A DNA stretch of 15,110 nt from Acidimicrobiales bacterium (GCA_020439485.1 JAGQSP010000046.1:1-15110); one strand, 5' to 3'. Counted from the first letter of the stretch, positions 1 to 7,854 are shown. The notes: a model not told the origin generated them from the letters alone. Made by a program: numbers and translations.

Positions 1-194
1 CGCAGATGTGGGGCGAGCTCACCGAAACACCCGACCAGGGCCCGCCACCAGTCCGACGGATCCTGTTCGCTCACAGGCGGTGAGGTGGGCGGATGGCTCC
101 GCTTGGCCGAGGCGATCAGCCTGCCCGACTCGATGTCGCGGATCTCGACCTTGGTCGACTGGGTCGACGAGTCGACCCCGGCGACAAGGGTCAC
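1..194 (-). CDS. xylB: Xylulokinase, N-terminal part (cut by window edge)
   Basis: The visible 64 residues begin [20 protein letters not shown], the phosphate-1 motif that opens FGGY-family sugar kinases (D-S-S-T-Q-S-T-K). They continue through a DWWRAL segment typical of xylulokinases. The enzyme phosphorylates D-xylulose to D-xylulose-5-phosphate in the cytoplasm. The GTG start overlaps the xylA stop codon as GTGA (4 nt), which indicates translational coupling in a xylAB operon. The catalytic Asp and ADP-binding parts lie outside the window. The family call is secure. Substrate assignment rests on the partner xylA as well as the sequence. Confidence 0.9.
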   Translation of the reverse strand, partial: MTLVAGVDSSTQSTKVEIRDIESGRLIASAKRSHPPTSPPVSEQDPSDWWRALVGCFGELAPHL

Positions 195-1519
195 GAGACC
201 GACCAGATTGCCCGGTTGACCTCGTTCTCGAGGTGTTCTTGGCGACCCGACCGAGGCGCGGGATCGAGAGCCGCGTCGACGGCCATGTCGGCAAGGCTCG
301 CCAGGTCGTGCTCACCAGCCATGATCTGGGCACCAAGCCCCTCGGTCCAACCGCTGTATCGCTGATCTCTGGCGTTCTCGAGGGTGCCGCTGCGAAGCAA
401 CTCGTCGGCGACCAGCCACGCCTTGGCCAGCGCATCCATGCCACCGACGTGGGCGGTGAACAGGTCGGAGCGAGCGATGCTCTGGCGCCTCAGTTTGGTG
501 TCGAACATGAACCCGCCGGTATCGAACCCGCCGCCGCGCAAGATCTCGTAGACCGCCGGGACCAGTTCGTCTACCGACGTCGGGAACTGGTCGGTGTCCC
601 AACCGTTCTGCGGATCGCCACGGTTGGCGTCGATGCTGCCGAAGATGCCGTTGTCGACCGCGTAGGCGACCTCGTGGTGAAACGAGTGGCCGGCGAGGGT
701 GGCGTGATTGCCCTCGATGTTGACCTTGAACTCGCCGGTCAGGCCGTATCGATCGAGGAATCCGTGCACGGTGGCGCAGTCGTAGTCGTACTGATGCTTG
801 GTTGGCTCCTGGGGCTTGGGCTCGAGCAGCAGGGTGCCCTCAAAGCCGATCGAGTGCTTGTATTCGACCACCATCGACAAGAACCGTGCGAGCTGGTCTG
901 CCTCTTGGCTCATGCGGGTGTTCAGCAGGGTCTCATAGCCCTCGCGGCCGCCCCACAACACATAGTTGTGGCCGCCGAGCCTGTGTGTTGCGTCGAGCAT
1001 GTGCCGCACCTGGGCCGCAGCGTGAGCGAACACCTCTGGGTCTGGGTTGGTGGCCGCACCCGCGGCATACCGGGGGTGGGAAAAGAGGTTGGCGGTACCC
1101 CACAGCAGCTCGACACCGGTTTGCGACATCTTCTCGGCAGCACGCTCGACCATCGCATCGAGGTTGGCCCGGCTCTCGGCCAACGTCGCCGCCTGAGGGG
1201 CCATGTCGACATCGTGGAATGAGAAGAACCTCACGCCCAGCTTGGAGAAGAACTCGAACGCAGCGTCCTGTTTGAGCCTGGCTGCCGCCATCGGGTCGCC
1301 CGTGGCCGCCAGCCATGGACGATCGAAGGTGCCGTCACCGAAGATGTCGGAGCCTGGCCAGTTGAAGCTGTGCCAGTAGCACACGGCTATACGTAGGTGG
1401 TCTTCGAGCCGCTTGCCCGCCACCAAACGGTCGGGCTCGTAGATCCGAAAACCCAACCCCTCGCCATCGAGCCCGATGAAGGGAACGCGGTCGGCAACGT
1501 CTGGGAAGAAATCGGCCAT
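191..1519 (-). CDS. xylA: Xylose isomerase, class II type
   Basis: This 442-residue protein converts D-xylose to D-xylulose and needs two divalent metals. The opening, with [20 protein letters not shown] and [15 protein letters not shown], matches the longer class II enzymes (E. coli type, about 440 residues) rather than the roughly 390-residue class I enzymes usual in actinomycetes. Visible active-site elements are FHDVD (H102, D105), LLLEPKP (E233, K235), [12 protein letters not shown] (E269, H272), SIDANRGD (D297), WDTDQFP (D308, D310) and FDTK (D340). All expected metal and catalytic residues look present. The ATG has a GGAG-type ribosome site 6 nt upstream (CAGGAGTCACATG). The stop overlaps xylB. 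The gene lies 36 nt downstream of the DNA methyltransferase on the same strand, with a hairpin in the gap. Confidence 0.97.
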   Translation of the reverse strand: MADFFPDVADRVPFIGLDGEGLGFRIYEPDRLVAGKRLEDHLRIAVCYWHSFNWPGSDIFGDGTFDRPWLAATGDPMAAARLKQDAAFEFFSKLGVRFFSFHDVDMAPQAATLAESRANLDAMVERAAEKMSQTGVELLWGTANLFSHPRYAAGAATNPDPEVFAHAAAQVRHMLDATHRLGGHNYVLWGGREGYETLLNTRMSQEADQLARFLSMVVEYKHSIGFEGTLLLEPKPQEPTKHQYDYDCATVHGFLDRYGLTGEFKVNIEGNHATLAGHSFHHEVAYAVDNGIFGSIDANRGDPQNGWDTDQFPTSVDELVPAVYEILRGGGFDTGGFMFDTKLRRQSIARSDLFTAHVGGMDALAKAWLVADELLRSGTLENARDQRYSGWTEGLGAQIMAGEHDLASLADMAVDAALDPAPRSGRQEHLENEVNRAIWSVS

Positions 1520-1530
1520 GTGACTCCTGC

Positions 1531-1547
1531 GGGCCGCGCTGCGGCCC
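1531..1547 (-). terminator. GC-rich hairpin between methyltransferase and xylA
   Basis: A perfect 7-bp stem (GGGCCGC / GCGGCCC) with a 3-nt loop sits in the 36-nt gap between the methyltransferase stop and the xylA start. It is only a few bases upstream of the xylA ribosome site. There is no T-run after it on either strand, so a classical intrinsic terminator is doubtful. It may instead be an RNA-processing or attenuating stem-loop separating the two genes. Confidence 0.4.
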
Positions 1548-1555
1548 CTGTGGGC

Positions 1556-3169
1556 TCAGTCGGCCTCGGCGAGATCCTTGCGGCTCCAGAAGCCTTCGAG
1601 CGAGTTGTCCTCGCCCGCAGCGTAGCGCTGCAGACGTTCTCGGGCCTCTGGGTCATAGAGCTCGAGGGCGTCGAACACCATCGCCGGACCCATCGCCCTT
1701 ATCGCCTTGTCGCCCGGGCTGTTGCGCCTGGGCAGATTCGAGGTCAGCACCAGCACCTCGGCCTCGGGGTCGACCGCCTTCAACACCGAGATGCGGCCCA
1801 ATGTCTTCCAGAGCGTGTCGGTGCGAAGCAGGCCGGGCCGGCTGGTGGTGAAGGCCCCAGAGACATCCACGTACCACTGCTTCTCGCCACTCTGGCTGGT
1901 GACTAGGAAGTTGAACTGAACCCCTCCCCCACGCACCTTGGCCTTGTCGTCGACGATGAACCCGACCTCCTCCAGCAGGTTTCTGGCGATGTCTTGCACC
2001 TTGCGACCCTGGATGACGGCCCGACGCTGGAAGTGCTCTTCGCGCTCGTCGGGTTCCAGGGACTTGACGAACTCGACGTGCAACTCGAACGACTGCTGCT
2101 CGACCGCAGCCGCCTCCTCGAGCCGTTCGCGACGCTTCAACGCCTCTGCAACACGAGTGTTGGCAAGCTCGACATATTTGGCTTCGGTGTCGTAGCCCAC
2201 ACCTATGCGACCCTGTCGCTCCGCGGCCACGAGCGTGGTGCCGCTTCCGGCGAACGGATCGAGAACCAGGTCACCTTCGTAGGTGTACAGATCGATCAGC
2301 CGCTTGGGCAGTTCGACCGGAAACGGGGCCGGGTGGCCGACCTGAGTTGCCGAAGCCGCGTCGATCTCCCAGACGTCTGAGGTCACGTCGACGAACTCGT
2401 CGTTGGTGATCGTCGACTTCCAGGGCAGGCCGGCCTTCTTGCGGTCGGCCGCCGTGAGGGCCCGGTCGAAGCGACCCTTGCTGGCGATGATGACGCGCTC
2501 GGTGGTGTCGCGAAGCACAGGGTTGGCGGCCTTGGCAAACGAACCCCAGGCACACGACGACGACGAAGTCTTGCCCTTCTGCCAGATGACCTCACCACGC
2601 AACAACAGGCCCAGCTCGTCCTGCAGGATCGAGATGACGTCGGCCGAGAGGCTGCGATAGGGCTTGCGGCCGAGGTTCGCGACGTTGACCGCGATGCGCC
2701 CACCAGGCTCGAGCACGCGGGCGCACTCGGCGAAGACGTCGCGAAGCATCGTCAGGAACTCGAAGTAAGACTCGGGAACACGCCGGTCTGCGTCGTCGAC
2801 ATCGCCCGTGATGGCTAGTTCGTACTCCTTGCCCACGAAGTAAGGAGGCGAGGTGACAACGAGGGCGACCGAGTTGTCGGGAAGCTGGGCCATGTCGGTG
2901 GAGTCGCCGAGGAAACACACGGAAGACTCGACGCCGTCCACCGGACCGTGAACGTCGGTGGAAACCGAAATCTCGGGTGGGTTGAACCGCGCGTAGAAAC
3001 TGGACGAATCGTGACTTTCACGCGCCCCGGTGCCAAACGACGTCGTAGCCGTGCCACGACGAGCCCGACGCTGAGATGCCGGCACCGAAGAGGTCGCCCC
3101 CAACTTCGACCGGGCCGACGCTGCGCCCACGGACGGGCTCGCGGAATCGGTGGTGTGGTCGGACCTCAT
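1556..3169 (-). CDS. Beta-class site-specific DNA methyltransferase (N6-A or N4-C) with C-terminal extension
   Basis: The 537-residue protein has catalytic motif IV TSPPY (106-110) before the SAM-binding motif DPFAGSGTT (304-312). That order defines beta-class amino-methyltransferases (N6_N4_Mtase family). Residues 84-345 form this domain, with PPYFVGKEYE and a motif X-like LPKRLIDLYT. Residues 1-80 are Ser/Thr/Arg-rich and probably disordered, so the true start may be further in; no clear ribosome site precedes the ATG. Residues 346-375 look helical. Residues 380-515 form an extra domain with LLEEVGF and WYVDVSGAF followed by a Trp/Lys-containing helix, reminiscent of restriction-endonuclease folds but without a visible ExK. 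No separate endonuclease gene is present, so it is either an orphan methyltransferase or a fused enzyme. Target sequence and base cannot be told. The xylA gene follows on the same strand. Confidence 0.88.
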   Translation of the reverse strand: MRSDHTTDSASPSVGAASARSKLGATSSVPASQRRARRGTATTSFGTGARESHDSSSFYARFNPPEISVSTDVHGPVDGVESSVCFLGDSTDMAQLPDNSVALVVTSPPYFVGKEYELAITGDVDDADRRVPESYFEFLTMLRDVFAECARVLEPGGRIAVNVANLGRKPYRSLSADVISILQDELGLLLRGEVIWQKGKTSSSSCAWGSFAKAANPVLRDTTERVIIASKGRFDRALTAADRKKAGLPWKSTITNDEFVDVTSDVWEIDAASATQVGHPAPFPVELPKRLIDLYTYEGDLVLDPFAGSGTTLVAAERQGRIGVGYDTEAKYVELANTRVAEALKRRERLEEAAAVEQQSFELHVEFVKSLEPDEREEHFQRRAVIQGRKVQDIARNLLEEVGFIVDDKAKVRGGGVQFNFLVTSQSGEKQWYVDVSGAFTTSRPGLLRTDTLWKTLGRISVLKAVDPEAEVLVLTSNLPRRNSPGDKAIRAMGPAMVFDALELYDPEARERLQRYAAGEDNSLEGFWSRKDLAEAD

Positions 3170-3187
3170 GGGGGCCCACAGTACCTA

Positions 3188-3286
3188 GTCGGTGGGACAT
3201 CGGCGCGAGACCGATGTCTGTGTCGCTGGGACATCGGCGCGAGACCGATGTCTGTGTCGCTGGGACATCGGCGCGAGACCGATGTC
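3188..3286. repeat. Three tandem 34-bp repeats, each with a perfect stem-loop
   Basis: Identical 25-bp cores start at 3194, 3228 and 3262, a period of 34 bp. They are joined by an identical 9-bp linker (TGTGTCGCT), and a slightly mismatched linker copy precedes the first core. Each core has 8-bp arms GACATCGG and CCGATGTC around the loop CGCGAGA. The array ends 18 bp upstream of the methyltransferase start codon, in the 129-bp gap after the small membrane protein. There are no T-runs, and linkers do not vary, so this is not CRISPR. It could be a regulatory site cluster for the methyltransferase, a REP-like dispersed palindrome expanded in tandem, or a transcription-blocking hairpin array. Confidence 0.9.
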
Positions 3287-3298
3287 GCCCGTCGTTCG

Positions 3299-3499
3299 CT
3301 AGTAGGCCGAGCGCGTGTCGGCGAGGTTCTGCACCAGCCGTCTGAATCCGACGGCTACGGCCGCTGCGACAATAACTCCGACCGGGCCGTCAAAGGCCTG
3401 GGAAACGGCGCCGATCACAGCGACCAGTATCGCCGTGACCACAAGACCGGTCGCCACGGGCCTTTCCCCCAGCCACTGCTGCAGTGTCGTTGTATCCAT
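3299..3499 (-). CDS. Small membrane protein, 66 aa, unknown function
   Basis: The protein starts MDTTTLQQWLGERPVATGLV and has two hydrophobic stretches, residues about 15-31 (ATGLVVTAILVAVIGAV) and 37-50 (VGVIVAAAVAVGF). It ends in a charged tail with RRLVQNLADTR. The start at 3499 is chosen because GGGGAGG lies 7 nt upstream; an in-frame start 60 nt further up lacks such a site. It lies 50 nt downstream of the metalloprotease-like gene on the same strand and may be its operon partner. I recognise no family. Confidence 0.7.
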   Translation of the reverse strand: MDTTTLQQWLGERPVATGLVVTAILVAVIGAVSQAFDGPVGVIVAAAVAVGFRRLVQNLADTRSAY

Positions 3500-3539
3500 G
3501 CGACACCTCCCCACTGCTCTTGTCGGCCGCCCCTGAGCG

Positions 3540-3570
3540 GGCAAAACGGCTAGCTGCACGATGTTTTGCC
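3540..3570 (-). terminator. Inverted repeat across the metalloprotease stop codon
   Basis: The 8-bp arms GGCAAAAC and GTTTTGCC surround a 15-nt loop that contains the TAG stop of the metalloprotease gene. In the minus-strand RNA the 3' arm carries UUUU but no further U-run follows. It could weakly terminate or attenuate transcription before the small membrane protein gene, or protect the 3' end of the mRNA. Confidence 0.4.
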
Positions 3571-4833
3571 TGACCAGTCGGGCAGGTCCCCCGCCGAGAC
3601 CCGCTCGACGGTCTCGAACAGCTCACGCAAGCCGACACCCGATGCGAGCAGCCCCCCAACCGAGCACGCCGACGCCCGGTCTCCTCCCAATAGGTGGTTG
3701 AGGCGCACCGAGGCGCTCAGAGCCAACAAGAGGTCCAACGCCTCGTTCGGGGTGGTCAGGTCCATCTCGGCGCCCGAGTCGCACGCGTCGAGCCGGGAAC
3801 CGTCGGCGGTGCCAGCGGGCAGAGACCGTGCCAGCCGCTCTACCAGCAAGTGCATCTCAGCTTCATGACCCGGTCTCGCGGCGATGGTCCAAGCCACACA
3901 GACCATCCCGTCGGCTGTGGTGTGCACCACGAAGTCGTCATCTGCCCAGGCGAGCCCCGCCCGCCAGCCCGACCCCAAGTCGAGCCGCGCCGCCGTTACA
4001 AGGGCCAAGTGCCACGGCCCCCTTCGATCGCGCGACTCGACCACACCTACGCCCGTCGGCTCGTCCGGCCATTCCACCGGCCGCCCGGCCACCAGGTGGG
4101 GCCACAACAGCTCGACCATCGAAGCGGGGGCCTCCTCAAACAACTCGTGAACACGGCTCAGATCGCCTTCCGTGGCGAAGTCGACGTACGACGGACCCAC
4201 CAAGTAGGGGGTGTAGAAGTCTGCCAAGAACCCCAGCGGCAGAACAGCTGCCGTCGTCTCCTCGCCAGTCGTACCGGCAGCGGATCTCTGGTCTGACCAG
4301 AGATCGGCGACCAGAACGGCCTCCCCCTCGACCAAGCTGCGGTGGGCCAGCCACGCGTCGGAGCTCGGATCGGCGACATCACCGAGCCCGTGAATCTGGT
4401 CCTGAACCGCGTGCACCAACTCGTGGACGACGGTTCGGGCCAATTCATCGGTGACGGGCACATCTCGAACGACGATGCCGCGCAGTCCGGGATCGTAGAA
4501 CCCCAACACCGAGGAACTCACGTCGTCGGCCAACAGCTCTGGATCGTCCACCACTTCGGATCCGAGTGCCCTCTCGACAGCGAGCCTCAGGTCGGCACCC
4601 TGACCGTAGGCGGGTTCGCCGTTCGATCTGATCTCGAACTCGACATCGGACAATACGTGCACGGGAACGCCAGTGGCCAGTTCGACCCCACGCACCGACT
4701 CGACGTGTTCGAGCGCCTCGTCGACCGTGACGGCGAGCCCGGGTGTCGATGGTGCTCCACCGGTGGCCGACATCATCGCCACCGAAACCAGGGCTACAGC
4801 TGCCAAGCCAGCGAACAGTGCGACGGCCTTCAC
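3550..4833 (-). CDS. Secreted zinc-metalloprotease-like protein (HELVH)
   Basis: The 427-residue protein begins with a signal-peptide-like segment (one Lys, then a hydrophobic run to about residue 22, then ATGGAPS), so it is probably exported. Residues 135-145 read VVHELVHAVQD. H137, E138 and H141 fit a gluzincin-type HExxH, and LVEGEA at 167-172 supplies a likely third ligand Glu (E169 or E171). Upstream, LGFYDPGLRGIVV (110-122) resembles the strand segment that precedes the HExxH helix in such proteins. The C-terminal half (about 230-427) is of unknown type. The GTG start lies 4 nt after the stop of the upstream membrane-protein gene, so the two are probably co-translated. No substrate can be named, and activity is not proven. 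Confidence 0.8.
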   Translation of the reverse strand: MKAVALFAGLAAVALVSVAMMSATGGAPSTPGLAVTVDEALEHVESVRGVELATGVPVHVLSDVEFEIRSNGEPAYGQGADLRLAVERALGSEVVDDPELLADDVSSSVLGFYDPGLRGIVVRDVPVTDELARTVVHELVHAVQDQIHGLGDVADPSSDAWLAHRSLVEGEAVLVADLWSDQRSAAGTTGEETTAAVLPLGFLADFYTPYLVGPSYVDFATEGDLSRVHELFEEAPASMVELLWPHLVAGRPVEWPDEPTGVGVVESRDRRGPWHLALVTAARLDLGSGWRAGLAWADDDFVVHTTADGMVCVAWTIAARPGHEAEMHLLVERLARSLPAGTADGSRLDACDSGAEMDLTTPNEALDLLLALSASVRLNHLLGGDRASACSVGGLLASGVGLRELFETVERVSAGDLPDWSGKTSCS

Positions 4834-4837
4834 CTGT

Positions 4838-6523
4838 TCACCGTCCCGAGCCTCTTAGCGAACCGGTGACGGGCTCGAAAGCCCGCAGCACACAACCAAC
4901 ATGGATATGCCCGAGCGCCTCGGCCAATACCTCCTCGGTGAAGAGGGCAACCACGTCAAACTGCGAGTCGACCCACTCGACGCCCACGTAGTCCTCGAAG
5001 ATCTCGCCAGTGCACAGGTCAAGGGCGTCGTCCGAGATCTGCTCATCGCCCGGGTGCACTGGCAACGCCGGCTGCGGCCCCGTCCCGTCGAGATGGATCA
5101 TCTCGAGCGTGTGAGGCTGGTCGCAGGGCACCAGCACGAACCAGGCCACTGACGTGCTCGGGTCAGCACACTCGCCAACAGCAAGACCGAACCGGTTGAC
5201 GATGCTTCGCTGCGAGCTGACCCTCAGGTCGGGACCGGCCCCAAGGAGGCTGTCTGTCGGGTCGATCGACTCGGCCATGCACACCACCCAGCGGTCGCCC
5301 ATCCGCCACGACTGCTCGAGGGGGAATAGGACCAGGGGGTAGTAGGCAACCTCGTCGAACCGCTGCCGGAACTCGTCGTAGAAGGCATCGGCGCACATCT
5401 GGGTCGATCGCAGATCGATTTGCTCGATCGACGGGTACGGGGCTCCCGCGCCTTCACTGAAGGCGACATTTGCATAGACCTGCGTCGAGTGGGGCTCCGT
5501 ACACGGAACCGTGGGCAGGGCGAGGATCTCGGCACCCAACTCGGCGTCGAGAGCAATACACATCGGTGCCTGCAGCTCGGTGGTCAAGACGACGTCGCGC
5601 ACGCCGTTGGGGCTTGCTCCGGCAACCACCAGAGATGCCTGAGCCTCGGGCACCGACATTCCGGCGATCAAGGCCACAGCAACTGCCGACAACAGCACTC
5701 CCAACGCACCAACAACGGTGGCCCTCGAGCCGAGCACTCGCGCCGGAACGGGCTTGTCGAATTCGACGATGCCGGCCGCGTGGGGGTCGCCACCCGACTG
5801 CACATCCACGCGCTGACCCAAGCTCACCTGGTGAGTCAGGTGCAAGACCGCGGCCATTCCGACGAAGCCCGCTACTACGAGCACGCTCCAACCTGCAATA
5901 GCCAGACCGAGGGCGCCGAGGGTCTCTGACGCGGTGCTACCGGCGTCGTTCATCCGCACCAACACCGTGCCCAGAATCACGAGCAGCCACCAAGCCATCG
6001 ACAGAGGGTCGTGCCTGGTCGACACAGCCCTGGCCCTTCGGCCATTGGCGATGTCTCTCATCGCCATGATCGGCATGAATACGTTGCCGACCGGCACCAT
6101 CGGCGCCCAACCCCCGAACGCCGGGGGGTGCACCCACGCACCCTGCTCGGTGCGGAGCCGCAGGGCCCGGTGCAACCAAAGGCTCAGCGCAACCAGGGTC
6201 ACGAAACCCGAGATGAACGACGCGACCGTGGCGGCGGTGACCAGATCGTCGGTGCCAACCAGTATCCGCGTTGCATCAGCCGTGGGGTTGTCGATCACCT
6301 GCGCCAGGGCGGCTCGCTGACGCGCTATGGCAAACACCAGCAGTATGGCCAACGCGGTCGCCACCCCGAGGCTCGCAAGCAACACCATCGTTCTGGTGCG
6401 GATACGACGCCACGCCTCGAGCCCTGCCGGACCGAACGCCATTTCGGGTGCATCCTCGGGCACGCTGCCTTCGGCGCCGTAGTCGATCTGGCGCGGCGCC
6501 TCGCTGAAATCTTCGAAGATCAT
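4838..6523 (-). CDS. Polytopic membrane protein with two exported Cys-rich Septum_form-like repeats
   Basis: The N-terminal half (residues about 45-290) has five or six hydrophobic helices. They include a WAPMVPVGNVFMPIMAMRDI segment like those of DUF4328 proteins. The last helix is followed by an exported region with eight cysteines in two four-Cys sets. The first set lies in PMCIALD, VPCTEPHS, QMCADAFYDEF and WVVCMAE. The second lies in GECADPS, VPCDQPHT, DLCTGEIFEDY and VGCVLRA. The PC-x-x-PH spacing followed by C-x-x-x-[FI] resembles the actinobacterial Septum_form domain, here in tandem, with two disulfides per repeat expected. The ATG at 6523 is preferred over a GTG 9 nt upstream because GAGAGG sits 8 nt before it. 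The role is unknown. Coupling to the downstream metalloprotease-like gene suggests both act outside the membrane. Confidence 0.75.
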   Translation of the reverse strand: MIFEDFSEAPRQIDYGAEGSVPEDAPEMAFGPAGLEAWRRIRTRTMVLLASLGVATALAILLVFAIARQRAALAQVIDNPTADATRILVGTDDLVTAATVASFISGFVTLVALSLWLHRALRLRTEQGAWVHPPAFGGWAPMVPVGNVFMPIMAMRDIANGRRARAVSTRHDPLSMAWWLLVILGTVLVRMNDAGSTASETLGALGLAIAGWSVLVVAGFVGMAAVLHLTHQVSLGQRVDVQSGGDPHAAGIVEFDKPVPARVLGSRATVVGALGVLLSAVAVALIAGMSVPEAQASLVVAGASPNGVRDVVLTTELQAPMCIALDAELGAEILALPTVPCTEPHSTQVYANVAFSEGAGAPYPSIEQIDLRSTQMCADAFYDEFRQRFDEVAYYPLVLFPLEQSWRMGDRWVVCMAESIDPTDSLLGAGPDLRVSSQRSIVNRFGLAVGECADPSTSVAWFVLVPCDQPHTLEMIHLDGTGPQPALPVHPGDEQISDDALDLCTGEIFEDYVGVEWVDSQFDVVALFTEEVLAEALGHIHVGCVLRAFEPVTGSLRGSGR

Positions 6524-6618
6524 CCGTCCCACCTCTCAGGTACTTCTTGTCCTGTAGGTCGACCGGATCGCGTCAGACCTTCGCTGCCGACGGGAGCGCT
6601 GTGGGCACGCCCGTTCGA

Positions 6619-7812
6619 CTATCGCCTGCCCACATACACGGCTCGCGGCCGAAGGTCGCTGGGGCTCGCGTATTCCTCCATGGCATGGGCCACCCAGCCC
6701 GCCATGCGGGCGACGGCAAAGATCGCCTCGCCAGACCCCTGAACCAGGTCGAGCCCGACGGACAGCGCGGCGAGACCCAAGTCGACGTTGGGAGGCGGGT
6801 ACCCGCGCTCGTCACAAACGATCAGCAGCTCGTCGATGACGCCATGAACGGCGCTGCCCGGAGCGGCACGCCTGGCGGCAGCGAACAGCGCAGGAGCCCT
6901 GGGGTCGCCCAGGGGATACAGGAACTGTCCCAGCCCAGGTACCCGGCCACCACCAGACACCCGATCAGCGACAGCGCGCTCGACACTGACACCTGACAAC
7001 ACCTCGCGCAGCAGTTTTTCGGCGGCGCCGCTGGCACCTCCGTGCCAGGCACCGGCCAGTGCCCCAAGTCCCGCGGCAACGACAGCGTGGGGGTCGGCCC
7101 GAAACGCCGCCGCAGTGCGCGCCGCCATGGTCGAGGCCGCCAACTCGTGGTCGGCCAGCAGGATGAGCGCCGCATCCAGTGCCGCGAGCGCCGCCTTTGT
7201 CGACTCCGCGCCGGTAGCGGCAGCAAGCCGCGCTGCCATCGTCATGTCAACGGCTGTCGCCCCGCTCGCGACGCCCAACGCTGTGACGATGCTGGCGATC
7301 ATTCGTGAAGCCGTCGTGCGCACCGAAGCCGGTGACAGGTCGGCGCGCAGTTCGTCGTGGGCTGCCACCACGGCCGACGCCACCGTGATGCTCTGCAAAG
7401 GCGAGGCCGCGGCCGGAAGCAGGGCCAGAGCATCAGCAGCGCTGCGGGCGGCCACAGACCGTGGCATCCACGGATCGGCCAGCTGCCAGTCCTCGACATC
7501 CCACAACAGTGCGGCGACGTTCTCGAACCGGAATTGTCCCAACAGCGTCAACGGGTCGTGGCCGCGGTATGCGAACGATCCGTCGTCGATGCGGGTGATG
7601 GCCGACTCGACGGCCAGCGGCGAACGTTTGGTTGCCCGGCGTCCGCGCTGGGCCAGGGTGTCCACGTCACCGGGGTGGAACCGGCTGCCTCGCAGGCCCT
7701 GCACGTGGTGCGCCTTGATCAGGCCCCTGCTCACGTAGGCGTACAGAGTCTCGACCTTCACGCCCAGACGTTCGGCGGCCTCTCGACTGGAGATCAAGGG
7801 CTGCTTGGGCAC
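6619..7812 (-). CDS. Citrate synthase-like protein fused to an N-terminal HTH; probable metabolite-sensing regulator
   Basis: Residues 5-58 (SSREAAERLGVKVETLYAYV, then RGLIKAHHV and GSRFHPGDVD) form a MerR/excisionase-like helix-turn-helix. Residues about 64-397 are a citrate synthase fold with DHELAAST (H222), AGAWHGGAS (H257), PNVDLGLAAL (D344) and AVARMAGWVAH. The expected G-[FY]-G-H motif with the second catalytic His reads GLGQFLYPLGDPRA, with Gln296. A dead or altered enzyme used as a ligand-binding regulator is therefore likely. The GTG start is chosen because GAGGAGG lies about 5 nt upstream; a start 30 nt further up would fall inside the palindrome. The gene is divergent from a second citrate synthase gene across a 22-bp palindrome, its likely operator. 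DNA binding and ligand are inference. Confidence 0.9.
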   Translation of the reverse strand: MPKQPLISSREAAERLGVKVETLYAYVSRGLIKAHHVQGLRGSRFHPGDVDTLAQRGRRATKRSPLAVESAITRIDDGSFAYRGHDPLTLLGQFRFENVAALLWDVEDWQLADPWMPRSVAARSAADALALLPAAASPLQSITVASAVVAAHDELRADLSPASVRTTASRMIASIVTALGVASGATAVDMTMAARLAAATGAESTKAALAALDAALILLADHELAASTMAARTAAAFRADPHAVVAAGLGALAGAWHGGASGAAEKLLREVLSGVSVERAVADRVSGGGRVPGLGQFLYPLGDPRAPALFAAARRAAPGSAVHGVIDELLIVCDERGYPPPNVDLGLAALSVGLDLVQGSGEAIFAVARMAGWVAHAMEEYASPSDLRPRAVYVGRR

Positions 7813-7832
7813 CGGGCCTCCTCTGCATTGAA

Positions 7833-7854
7833 CATTGATCAATCTTGATCAATG
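7833..7854. promoter_or_regulatory. Perfect 22-bp palindrome in the divergent promoter region, candidate operator
   Basis: Arms CATTGATCAA and TTGATCAATG flank a TC centre. Inside are two copies of the self-complementary octamer TTGATCAA, 10 bp (one helical turn) apart. The region is strikingly AT-rich against the GC-rich background. It lies 20 nt upstream of the HTH-citrate synthase start and 26 nt upstream of the other citrate synthase ATG. It is the natural binding site for the HTH protein encoded next to it, which would autoregulate and control its divergent partner. Confidence 0.8.

Noticed and set aside
8..1222. 404-codon open frame on the plus strand
   Set aside because: It lies antisense to xylA and xylB, which have complete family motifs; high-GC antisense frames stay open by chance.
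3188..3286. Short CRISPR array
   Set aside because: The 9-bp linkers are identical rather than unique spacers, and each unit is a simple hairpin; no cas genes are present.
2948..3553. Plus-strand frame with repeated peptide phrases across the 34-bp array
   Set aside because: The repeated phrases are just the translated tandem repeats, and the rest is antisense to the methyltransferase and the small membrane gene.
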